From assembly GCA_000406005.1 (NCBI GenBank), contig ASZN01000159.1, positions 1-5,418 of the forward strand: a DNA stretch of 5,418 nucleotides, given 5' to 3'. Position 1 is the stretch's first letter. Every line of letters starts with the position of its first letter. Position numbers and translations under genes: made by a program. The notes under the pieces are model-generated. The model ran no database searches. It was not told the origin of the DNA and was given only the letters and a program-made list of their open reading frames with translations. Positions 1-5,418 of this stretch are shown in pieces. Source of the stretch: Candidatus Poribacteria bacterium WGA-3G (GTDB lineage: Bacteria > Poribacteria > WGA-4E > WGA-3G).

Positions 1-610
1 CGAAATTGAGGGTGAAATGGGCGACTCACACGTCGGTTTGTTACCGCGTTTGATGTCGAAGGCACTTCGGAAATTATCCGGTGTTACCAATAAGTCCCAT
101 ACGTGTGTCATCTTTACAAACCAGATTCGGCAAAAGATCGGCATCATGTTCGGTAACCCAGATACGACACCCGGTGGACTCGCGCTCAAATTCCACGCCT
201 CCGTCCGATTGGAACTCCGACGCGGCACACAGATCAAGGAAGGGAACGAAGTCGTTGGGAGCAGCGTACGTGTCAAAGTCGCAAAAAATAAGGTTGCACC
301 ACCCTTCAAGGAAACCGAATACGACGTTACCTTCGGTAAAGGCATTTCTAAAGAAGGCAACCTCTTAGATATCGCTGTTGATCATGAGTTCGTCCAGAAG
401 AGCGGCTCATGGTTCTCATATAATGAGGATCGCATCGGGCAGGGACGGTCGAATGCCAAGAAATATCTGGAGGATAACCCTGAAATCGCCGCAGAACTTG
501 AATTGAAAATACGTGAAAAACTGCAGATGGCACCCGATGCCGTCGCAGGTGCAATCCCTGAAGACGAAGGTGATGACGAGATACACGACACGGTCGAGAC
601 CGTAGAATAG
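1..610 (+). CDS. recA: RecA recombinase, C-terminal part (5' end outside window)
   Basis: RecA forms filaments on single-stranded DNA, drives homologous strand exchange and triggers LexA self-cleavage in the SOS response. The reading frame is open from base 2, giving 202 residues up to the TAG at 608-610. The fragment begins at the equivalent of E. coli residue 154, so the Walker A and B regions lie outside the window. DNA-binding loop L1 (EGEMGDSHVG) and loop L2 (FTNQIRQKIG, then MFGNP and TTPGG) are well conserved, and the Gln of NQIR falls exactly at the E. coli Gln194 position with no gaps. The C-terminal domain follows (GSWFSYNEDRIGQGRSNA), then an acidic tail (PEDEGDDE), as in other bacterial RecA proteins. 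The internal ATG at 17 is not the true start, because homology continues upstream of it. No frameshift or loss of key residues is seen. The identification is very secure. Confidence 0.97.
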   Translation, partial: EIEGEMGDSHVGLLPRLMSKALRKLSGVTNKSHTCVIFTNQIRQKIGIMFGNPDTTPGGLALKFHASVRLELRRGTQIKEGNEVVGSSVRVKVAKNKVAPPFKETEYDVTFGKGISKEGNLLDIAVDHEFVQKSGSWFSYNEDRIGQGRSNAKKYLEDNPEIAAELELKIREKLQMAPDAVAGAIPEDEGDDEIHDTVETVE

Positions 611-620
611 ACCGACCTTT

Positions 621-649
621 TGCAGGCGGGGTTTCAAACCCCGCCTGCA
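621..649. repeat. Perfect 14-bp-arm palindrome after recA (possible 3' stem-loop)
   Basis: Bases 621-634 (TGCAGGCGGGGTTT) are the exact reverse complement of 636-649, centred on the single C at 635. In RNA this would give a very stable GC-rich stem with a small TTTCAAA loop region, 10 bases past the recA stop. No T-run follows on either strand, so it is not a classical intrinsic terminator. It may protect the recA mRNA 3' end, cause partial termination, or be a copy of a dispersed palindromic repeat. Its right half is also the start of the first 30-bp tandem unit. Confidence 0.75.
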
Positions 650-750
650 GTGTCTATAGGGTTTCAAATCCCGTATGCAGTGTCTATAGGGTTTCAAATC
701 CCGTATGCAGTGTCTATAGGGTTTCAAACCCCATACGCAGAACCTATACC
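631..750. repeat. 30-bp tandem repeat, four units
   Basis: Four head-to-tail units lie at 631-660, 661-690, 691-720 and 721-750. Units 2 and 3 are identical. Unit 1 differs from them only around the CCCGTATG segment (CCCGCCTG), and unit 4 diverges at its end (AACCTATACC). Every unit begins GTTTCAAA and contains a GGG...CCC inverted repeat around TTTCAAA, so each can form a short, imperfect hairpin. There are no unique spacers, so this is not a CRISPR array. It most likely arose by tandem duplication of part of a palindromic intergenic element related to the perfect palindrome at 621-649. Confidence 0.85.
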
Positions 751-822
751 GACAACTGACGGCTGATTGCGACTCACGAATGGTTTCTATAAATGCCTGA
801 AATACAAAAAATCAACTTTTTC

Positions 823-851
823 TTGACACAATTTTTTCAAGATGCTATACT
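823..851 (+). promoter_or_regulatory. Sigma70-type promoter for the mpa-dop-pup-prcB cluster
   Basis: A perfect -35 box TTGACA (823-828) is separated by exactly 17 bases from the -10 box TATACT (846-851), one base from the TATAAT consensus. TGC directly precedes the -10, making an extended -10 (TGn). The surroundings are AT-rich, with a T-run in the spacer. Transcription would start near 857-860, giving a leader of about 110 bases before the mpa ATG. This is the only strong promoter I recognise in the window and lies ahead of all the proteasome genes. Prediction from sequence only. Confidence 0.85.
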
Positions 852-910
852 CTAATAAAATGTTGGGGTTGAATCACGATTTTGATTGAATCCGACAATC
901 TGCTTACCTG

Positions 911-932
911 ACTCACGTCATCACGAGTGAGT
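911..932 (+). promoter_or_regulatory. Small inverted repeat in the mpa leader
   Basis: ACTCAC (911-916) and GTGAGT (927-932) are exact reverse complements with a 10-base loop, in the untranslated leader about 35 bases before the mpa ATG. It could form a weak hairpin or be an operator for a dimeric regulator. The stem is short, so chance is a real possibility. It overlaps the alternative GTG start at 927, which would be partly hidden if the hairpin forms. Confidence 0.3.
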
Positions 933-968
933 TCGGAGAAATCCTTTTGGAAAGTGAGAACTTCACGT

Positions 969-2753
969 ATGGCTATCAAAAAAGGAAATTCTGAAGATAC
1001 CTTTGAAGGACAACAGAAATTTGATGTTGTCTGGTATGAGCAGCAGATGCGCGCGCTTCAAGGAACAATCGACATGCTCGAAAAAGAACTTGACAACATG
1101 CGGCGACAGCAGCATACCATATATGTCAAGGACCTTGAAACGCAACTCCATGAAACACAACGTGAATTAATGGCGGCGCATCGGCGCAACAGACGACTCA
1201 CAAGCACACTGCAAGAGGCAAAAGAGAAACTACAAATCCTAAAGGAAAAAGTGGATCAACTCAGTGCACCTCCGAACAACTATGGTGTCTTCCTCGCCGC
1301 AAATGAGGATGGAACTGTTGATATTGATATCAGCGGCAGGAAATGGCGGGTCAATATCGATCCAGCGCTTAGGAATCAGAATTTCAAAATAGGACAGGAA
1401 GTCATCGTCAATAGCGGCATGAACGTTGTTGACATCAAAAATGCTGAGAGGCACGGCGATGTCGTCAAAATCAAAGAGCAGATAGATGATGAACTCGCTA
1501 TTGTTAGCCTCCGCACCGATGAAGAACGCGTCGTCAGAGTCGCCGAATCCCTTAAAGGAGAAACACTGAAAATCGGGGATAACGTGCTACTCAACCATAC
1601 CACCAGTATGGTCATGGAAAAACTTCCGAAACGCGAGGTGGAAGACCTGCTCCTTGAAGAGGTACCAGATATCGGTTACGCCGACATCGGTGGACTTGAT
1701 GAACAGATCAACGCAATCCGAGACGCTATTGAGCTGCCGTATCTCTATCCAAAAGAATACCAGGAATTTAACCTCTCACCCCCGAAGGGTGTCCTCTTAT
1801 ATGGCCCCCCCGGATGTGGTAAGACTTTAATCGCGCGAGCCGTGGCAAGCAGTATCGCTGAACGCGTCCGAAAAGAGAGTGGACGTAATGACGTTCGCGG
1901 CTATTTCATCAATATTAAGGGACCCGAACTCCTAAATAAATACGTCGGTGAAACCGAACGTAAAATACGCGAAGTCTTCCAAAAAGCACGCGAAAAATCA
2001 AAAGAAGGGTTCCCAGTTATCATCTTTTTCGATGAAATGGACTCGCTCTTCCGGTCAAGAGGGATGGGAATCTCATCGGATATGGAATCGACACTCGTAC
2101 CACAATTCCTCTCCGAAATTGATGGCGTCGAGAACTTACGAGATGTCATCGTCATCGGCGCAAGCAATAGACAAGACCTACTCGATCCCGCCGTTCTACG
2201 ACCCGGAAGGCTTGACATCAAAATTAAGATTGATCGTCCGAACTTAGAGGGTGCCAAGGACATTTTCGGGATCTATCTGACATCCGACCTACCCTTCGTT
2301 AAAGATGCCCGCCAGCAATTTGATGGCGACACACAGGCAATCGCCGACCATTTCATCAATGAAGCCGCAAATGAAATGTACGCAATGACAGATGAAAATC
2401 GGTTTATCGAAGTGACTTACGCACGCGGCGAACGAGAAACCCTCTTTTTCAAAGACTTTGTCAGCGGCGCCATGATTGAAAACATCGTTTCACGCGCAAA
2501 GAAAACAGCAATAAAACGTTTTATCGGTTCCGATGGAACAGATAAAGGGCTACGTCTCAACGATCTGAAGGATGCCATTCGGGAAGAATACCACGAAAAT
2601 GAAGACCTGCCGAATACAACGAATCCCGATGATTGGGCAAAAATCTCAGGACGTAAAGGCGAAAAAATCGTCAATATTCGCGCATTGACAAATGAACCCG
2701 CACAAGAGAGAAGACAGGATGTCCGAGTCACCCGAGGCGGCACTTTTCTATAA
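969..2753 (+). CDS. mpa: Proteasome-activating AAA+ ATPase (Mpa/ARC)
   Basis: This hexameric cytoplasmic unfoldase recognises pupylated proteins and threads them into the 20S proteasome. With the ATG at 969 it has 594 residues, close to the 609 of M. tuberculosis Mpa. Order of domains: a long coiled coil (about residues 23-98) that in the family binds Pup, the inter-domain OB-fold region (about 100-235), then the AAA+ module. Visible motifs are Walker A GPPGCGKT (279-286), pore loop KYVG (324-327), Walker B IIFFDE (351-356), sensor 1 GASN (397-400) and arginine fingers in LRPGR (R411, R414). The family signature ENEDLPNTTNPDDWAKISG lies near the C-terminus. The protein ends GTFL, like the GQYL tail with which Mpa docks on the proteasome. 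An in-frame GTG at 927 would add 14 residues, but it has no ribosome site before it, whereas purine-rich GGAAAGTGAG (949-958) precedes the ATG. The gap to dop is 30 bases. Confidence 0.96.
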   Translation: MAIKKGNSEDTFEGQQKFDVVWYEQQMRALQGTIDMLEKELDNMRRQQHTIYVKDLETQLHETQRELMAAHRRNRRLTSTLQEAKEKLQILKEKVDQLSAPPNNYGVFLAANEDGTVDIDISGRKWRVNIDPALRNQNFKIGQEVIVNSGMNVVDIKNAERHGDVVKIKEQIDDELAIVSLRTDEERVVRVAESLKGETLKIGDNVLLNHTTSMVMEKLPKREVEDLLLEEVPDIGYADIGGLDEQINAIRDAIELPYLYPKEYQEFNLSPPKGVLLYGPPGCGKTLIARAVASSIAERVRKESGRNDVRGYFINIKGPELLNKYVGETERKIREVFQKAREKSKEGFPVIIFFDEMDSLFRSRGMGISSDMESTLVPQFLSEIDGVENLRDVIVIGASNRQDLLDPAVLRPGRLDIKIKIDRPNLEGAKDIFGIYLTSDLPFVKDARQQFDGDTQAIADHFINEAANEMYAMTDENRFIEVTYARGERETLFFKDFVSGAMIENIVSRAKKTAIKRFIGSDGTDKGLRLNDLKDAIREEYHENEDLPNTTNPDDWAKISGRKGEKIVNIRALTNEPAQERRQDVRVTRGGTFL

Positions 2754-2783
2754 TCGGTTGCCCCTTTCAGCTTCATAAATAAT

Positions 2784-4292
2784 ATGGAAATACCAATCAT
2801 AATGGGAACAGAGACTGAGTACGGCATCTCAGTCAAAAACGCGCGTGAGCAAGATCCGGTCGCTGCCTCAACTTTGGTGGTTAACGCTTACAAAAGTTGT
2901 AGGGACGATATTCCGAGTACTGCAACTGCTGTTACATGGGATTACGACCAAGAGAGTCCACTCATGGACGCTCGCGGGTTCCTCGCAGAGGCTGAGACAC
3001 CCATCTCGGAAACCGATACAAGCAGTGCTGTCAATGACATCTTGATTAACGGCGGACGTTATTATGTGGATCACGCACACCCAGAGTATTGCACTCCGGA
3101 ATGCGCCAACGCACGCGACCTACTCCTATACGAGAAGGCTGGCGAATTAATATTAGAGGTGAGTCGCCTCGCAGCGGAACGTTTGTTACTTGACAACCAA
3201 GAGATTATCATATATAAAAACAATACCGATTATAAGGGGCATAGCTACGGATCACACGAGAACTTTCTCATGTCCCGCAAAGTACCCTTTGATGCTATCG
3301 TTGATGGGTTGACACCGTTTCTCGTTACGCGCATTATCATCGCAGGGAGCGGCAAAGTTGGAACAGAAAATGGGAGCGAGGAAGCAGATTATCAGATCTC
3401 TCAACGCGCCGATTTCTTCGAGAAAGAGGTCGGACTCAGCACAATGGTCAACCGACCCTTGATAAACACGCGTGATGAGCCACATGCTGATGAAAAACTC
3501 TACAGACGTTTACACGTTATCGTCGGTGATTCTAACATGTCCGAACTCAGCATCTATCTTAAAGTCGGTATTACCTCTATCGCACTCCAGTTGATTGAGA
3601 AAGGGGTCGTCGGAAAACAGTTCAATTTGAAGGATCCAGTCGCAGCAATAAAATCCATCTCGCGGGACCTATCCTGCAAAGAACCGATAGAACTCGCTGA
3701 TGGACAGCAATGGTCGCCCATAGAGGTGCAACGCGCGTATTTCAAACTCGCGCAACAACACCTCACACCCGAAGAACGGACACCTATCGTTGAGGATGTC
3801 CTGAAAAAATGGCGATACGTCCTCGATAATCTCGAAATAGACCCACGTCGGCTCAGCCGCCATCTCGACTGGATTATTAAAAAGAAGTTACTCGACGCAT
3901 ATCGTCAACGGCACGGATACGAGTGGGACGACGCACATCTGCGGATGATGGACTTACAATACCACGATATCCGTCCAGACAAAGGGCTTTATATCAGATT
4001 GCTGAAGAACGGGCATGTTCAGCGTCTACTCAATCATGAAGAAATTGTGCACGCGATGCACTACCCACCGGTAGATACACGCGCCTATTTTCGAGGCACC
4101 TGTTTACGCCGGTTTCGGAAGCACATCTATAGTGCAAGTTGGAATTCAATGATTTTTACCAATAAATCGGGGGGACTTGAGAAAATTATGATGGATCGTC
4201 CCCACTTCGGGACGCAGAAGATTGTTGGCGAACTGCTGAACAATTGTACGGCAGAGGAACTTGTTAAGAAAATTCGAGGCGATGCTTCGTAG
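2784..4292 (+). CDS. dop: Pup deamidase/depupylase Dop
   Basis: Dop deamidates the C-terminal Gln of Pup to Glu so that it can be ligated, and also cleaves Pup from substrates. It belongs to the glutamine synthetase-like carboxylate-amine ligase fold. The 502 residues match the usual length. The N-terminus carries the nucleotide/metal motif MGTETEYG (7-14; Glu10 and Glu12). The segment YVDHAHPEY (94-102) contains the catalytic Asp96 and is the Dop form; PafA ligases read LDVGSHPEY here. A Dop-loop region (about 66-83) lies between DARGF and ILINGG and is absent from PafA. Further family blocks are YGSHENFLMSR (155-165), NTRDEPHAD (228-236), RRLHVIVGD (241-249), LQYHDIRPDKGLY (391-403) and DTRAYFRG (431-438). 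No good ribosome site precedes the ATG at 2784; an in-frame ATG at 2802 would directly give MGTE and remains possible. Its place between mpa and pup fits the role. Confidence 0.95.
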   Translation: MEIPIIMGTETEYGISVKNAREQDPVAASTLVVNAYKSCRDDIPSTATAVTWDYDQESPLMDARGFLAEAETPISETDTSSAVNDILINGGRYYVDHAHPEYCTPECANARDLLLYEKAGELILEVSRLAAERLLLDNQEIIIYKNNTDYKGHSYGSHENFLMSRKVPFDAIVDGLTPFLVTRIIIAGSGKVGTENGSEEADYQISQRADFFEKEVGLSTMVNRPLINTRDEPHADEKLYRRLHVIVGDSNMSELSIYLKVGITSIALQLIEKGVVGKQFNLKDPVAAIKSISRDLSCKEPIELADGQQWSPIEVQRAYFKLAQQHLTPEERTPIVEDVLKKWRYVLDNLEIDPRRLSRHLDWIIKKKLLDAYRQRHGYEWDDAHLRMMDLQYHDIRPDKGLYIRLLKNGHVQRLLNHEEIVHAMHYPPVDTRAYFRGTCLRRFRKHIYSASWNSMIFTNKSGGLEKIMMDRPHFGTQKIVGELLNNCTAEELVKKIRGDAS

Positions 4293-4303
4293 CAGCGTTA
4301 ACC

Positions 4304-4333
4304 TGCGTTGGACGGAACAAACCGGACAACGCA
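4304..4333 (+). promoter_or_regulatory. Hairpin with tandem G.A mismatches upstream of pup
   Basis: In the 58-base dop-pup gap, TGCGTTG (4304-4310) pairs with CAACGCA (4327-4333). Inside this, GA (4311-4312) faces GA (4325-4326) as a symmetric tandem G.A mismatch. Then CGG (4313-4315) pairs with CCG (4322-4324) over the loop AACAAA. The structure ends 5 bases before the pup ribosome binding site and has no T-run after it, so it is unlikely to be a terminator. It may be an mRNA processing or stabilising element that sets Pup levels, or a protein or RNA binding site. Structure is inferred by eye only. Confidence 0.5.
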
Positions 4334-4338
4334 CTATC

Positions 4339-4343
4339 AGGAG
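4339..4343 (+). promoter_or_regulatory. Ribosome binding site of pup
   Basis: AGGAG lies 7 bases before the ATG at 4351. It is the clearest Shine-Dalgarno in the cluster and fixes the pup start at 4351 rather than at the in-frame ATG at 4261, which lies inside the end of dop and would add a 30-residue tail unlike any Pup. Confidence 0.85.
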
Positions 4344-4350
4344 AGAAAAA

Positions 4351-4563
4351 ATGTCGAGAGAAAAACAACAGGAACACCTCAAACGCCATATTGATGAAAC
4401 CGAAGACAGGCAATCCGATGTTGGGCAATCCGATGTTGGAAACGGCGAAATGGATGAGGCGTTCGTCGAAGATTTAGATTCACTTCTTGACGAAATTGAT
4501 GAAATCTTGGAAGAGGATTCACAGGAATTCGTCGAAAACTACATTCAACGGGGAGGGCAGTAG
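4351..4563 (+). CDS. pup: Prokaryotic ubiquitin-like protein Pup (UBact type), GGQ ending
   Basis: Pup is the small, largely disordered tag that marks proteins for the bacterial proteasome. The 70-residue product (Mtb Pup has 64) has a polar, charged N-terminal half, then a conserved helical C-terminal block. DSLLDEIDEILEE (42-54) followed by FVENYIQRGGQ (60-70) closely matches the Mtb DDLLDEIDDVLEE...FVRAYVQKGGQ. It ends in Gln70, so it must be deamidated by Dop before ligation, consistent with dop directly upstream. The only lysines are K5 and K11, in the flexible N-terminal part. An imperfect 15-bp tandem duplication (4411-4440) produces QSDVGQSDVG at residues 21-30. The gene is only 2 bases from prcB, and its last codons serve as the prcB ribosome site. 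The symbol pup is used; the name UBact is applied to such proteins outside Actinobacteria. Confidence 0.95.
   Translation: MSREKQQEHLKRHIDETEDRQSDVGQSDVGNGEMDEAFVEDLDSLLDEIDEILEEDSQEFVENYIQRGGQ
4411..4440 (+). repeat. 15-bp tandem duplication inside pup
   Basis: CAATCCGATGTTGGG (4411-4425) is followed at once by CAATCCGATGTTGGA (4426-4440), with 14 of 15 bases identical. It keeps frame and encodes QSDVG twice in the disordered N-terminal half of Pup. The near-identity at DNA level points to a recent slippage or duplication event. Confidence 0.92.
4552..4556 (+). promoter_or_regulatory. Ribosome binding site of prcB embedded in the Gly-Gly codons of pup
   Basis: GGAGG spans the codons GGA GGG of Pup Gly68-Gly69 and lies 9 bases before the GTG start of prcB at 4566. 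A second AGGAG (4562-4566) overlaps the start codon and is too close to serve this start. The arrangement implies translational coupling of pup and prcB. Confidence 0.75.
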
Positions 4564-4565
4564 GA

Positions 4566-5360
4566 GTGCTTGACCTCAGTGATTACGGCACCTCCGACTT
4601 CTTTCAAATTCTCAAGCGTCGCTATCCCGAATTACTTACGACGCTCAACGCGTCTGATGTTGTCCCAAATCCGCATGTCCCGGAATCCTCATTCCGCCCC
4701 TATGAGGGTACAACCGTGCTCGCTGTCGTCTACGACGCAGGGGTCGTGATGGCGGGTGACCGGCAGGCGACTGAGGGGTATCAGGTCGGCGAGCGACGCA
4801 TTCAGAAGGTCTATCCAGTCGATCGGCACTCGGCAATCGCTGTCGCCGGTGCCGCCGGCCCCTGTATTGAGATGGCGAAACTTTTCCAAGTTGAGGTCGA
4901 ATTCTACGAAAAAACCGAAGGCGTGAACCTCAGCCTCGAAGGGCAGGCAAACTTCCTTTCACACCTCGTACGCGCCAACCTCGGACTCGCTATGCAGGGA
5001 CTCATCGTTCTGCCCCTCTTTGCTGGCTACGATGTGAAACGCCAACGCGGTAGAATCTTCAAATATGATGCCATCGGCGGGCGATACGAGGAAGGCGACT
5101 ACTACGCAATCGGATCCGGCGGTAAGGACGCACGATCAACAATTAAAAAACGCTACACGCCACAAATTAACCGTCAAGATGCATTAGAAATCGTCGTGGA
5201 AGCACTCTGGGACGCTGCCGATGAGGACATCGCAACAGGTGGACCCGATCTTATCCGAAACATTTTTCCAATACTTTACACCGTTACTGAAGACGGTGTC
5301 ACCGAAGTACCGGAGGCAACCGTTGAGGCACTCTATCGCGAGTTCATAGCGCGGCTATAG
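4566..5360 (+). CDS. prcB: 20S proteasome beta subunit PrcB
   Basis: PrcB is the proteolytic subunit of the 20S core, an N-terminal-threonine hydrolase that matures by cutting off its propeptide. The GTG start at 4566 gives 264 residues, with a predicted 48-residue propeptide ending at Gly48. Cleavage at EG/TTVLAV would expose Thr49 as catalytic Thr1. Asp65 (in MAGDRQAT) and Lys81 (in RRIQKVY) then fall exactly at the Asp17 and Lys33 positions of the family. The GSGG motif at 183-186 corresponds to the conserved Ser129 region. Segments such as GVVMAGDR, VEFYEKTEGV and AMQGLIVLPLFAGYD match the actinobacterial PrcB style. The tight 2-base spacing to pup and the embedded ribosome site indicate co-translation. 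In known clusters prcA follows prcB; here the window ends 58 bases later, so its presence cannot be tested. Confidence 0.96.
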   Translation: MLDLSDYGTSDFFQILKRRYPELLTTLNASDVVPNPHVPESSFRPYEGTTVLAVVYDAGVVMAGDRQATEGYQVGERRIQKVYPVDRHSAIAVAGAAGPCIEMAKLFQVEVEFYEKTEGVNLSLEGQANFLSHLVRANLGLAMQGLIVLPLFAGYDVKRQRGRIFKYDAIGGRYEEGDYYAIGSGGKDARSTIKKRYTPQINRQDALEIVVEALWDAADEDIATGGPDLIRNIFPILYTVTEDGVTEVPEATVEALYREFIARL

Positions 5361-5373
5361 GAGAATAGTTTTC

Positions 5374-5399
5374 AGTACGGTTTTAAAGTTGTCCGTACT
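5374..5399 (+). repeat. Inverted repeat downstream of prcB
   Basis: AGTACGG (5374-5380) and CCGTACT (5393-5399) are exact reverse complements around a 12-base AT-rich loop, beginning 14 bases after the prcB stop. No T-run follows, so a terminator is doubtful. It may be an intercistronic stem-loop before the next gene or an operator-like site. The rest of the final 58 bases shows no start codon with a ribosome site that I would call. Confidence 0.45.
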
Positions 5400-5418
5400 C
5401 GGTTAAAGAGATTTCCTG

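Larger units (their letters stand above)
611..968. other. Gene-free region between recA and mpa
   Basis: This stretch of about 360 bases carries no credible gene. From left to right it holds a perfect GC-rich palindrome just after recA (621-649), four 30-bp tandem units (631-750), an AT-rich segment (about 780-860) containing a strong promoter, and a leader of about 110 bases with a small inverted repeat (911-932) before the mpa start. Open frames on the minus strand here simply read through the repeat and the antisense of recA. Confidence 0.8.

Noticed and set aside
621..649. Intrinsic terminator of recA
   Set aside because: The stem is very stable, but no T-run follows on either strand, so I list it as a palindrome only.
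416..727. Minus-strand 103-residue open frame with a repeated KPYRHCIRDL peptide
   Set aside because: The peptide repeat only reflects the 30-bp DNA repeat, whose length is a multiple of three; the rest is antisense to recA. It resembles no known protein.
631..750. CRISPR array (30-bp repeats with internal dyad)
   Set aside because: The units are directly head-to-tail with no unique spacers between them, and no cas genes are in the window.
927..968. GTG start adding 14 residues to Mpa
   Set aside because: No ribosome binding site precedes it and it lies in an inverted repeat; the ATG at 969 has purine-rich sequence upstream.
1901..2263. Minus-strand 120-residue open frame inside mpa
   Set aside because: It is antisense to the conserved Walker A/B part of mpa and has no recognisable features; a shadow frame.
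2784..4292. PafA ligase instead of Dop
   Set aside because: The VDHAHPEY motif and the presence of a Dop-loop segment between DARGF and ILINGG fit Dop, and Pup ending in Gln needs a deamidase.
4261..4350. N-terminal extension of Pup from the ATG at 4261
   Set aside because: It overlaps the end of dop, has no good ribosome site and is unlike Pup; AGGAG 7 bases before 4351 supports the shorter form.

Overview
The window holds a proteasome and pupylation gene cluster, all on the + strand, directly downstream of the 3' end of recA. In order it contains: the C-terminal part of RecA (cut by the window start); a gene-free stretch of about 360 bases with a perfect palindrome, a 30-bp tandem repeat and a near-consensus promoter; the proteasome-activating AAA+ ATPase Mpa/ARC; the Pup deamidase/depupylase Dop; a 70-residue prokaryotic ubiquitin-like protein (Pup, called UBact outside Actinobacteria) ending in Gly-Gly-Gln; and the proteasome beta subunit PrcB. 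The last 58 bases hold a small inverted repeat and no gene start.

The genes form one pathway. Dop converts the C-terminal Gln of Pup to Glu. A ligase (PafA, not in the window) then joins that Glu to lysines of target proteins. The N-terminal coiled coil of Mpa captures the Pup tag, and its AAA+ ring unfolds the target into the 20S core built from PrcB and an alpha subunit (PrcA, not in the window, expected just downstream). Dop can also remove Pup. Key residues are present in every gene: Walker A/B and pore loop in Mpa, the metal-binding Glu residues and catalytic Asp in Dop, GGQ in Pup, and Thr1/Asp17/Lys33 equivalents in PrcB. The system looks intact.

The layout suggests one operon driven by the promoter at 823-851 (TTGACA, 17 bp, TATACT with an extended -10). 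Gaps are 30 bp (mpa-dop), 58 bp (dop-pup) and 2 bp (pup-prcB). In the pup-prcB junction the codons for the essential Gly-Gly of Pup also form the ribosome binding site of prcB. Just upstream of the pup ribosome binding site is a hairpin interrupted by tandem G.A mismatches.

Organism: the clear Pup-proteasome genes with only moderate GC content and AT-rich intergenic DNA do not look like a typical high-GC actinobacterium. They fit one of the non-actinobacterial lineages known to carry Pup/UBact systems, such as Poribacteria, Nitrospirae or related uncultured groups. Poribacteria is my leading guess, from general impression of sequence style, and it is not proven here. The system belongs to a known class; the points of interest are its regulatory and sequence details.
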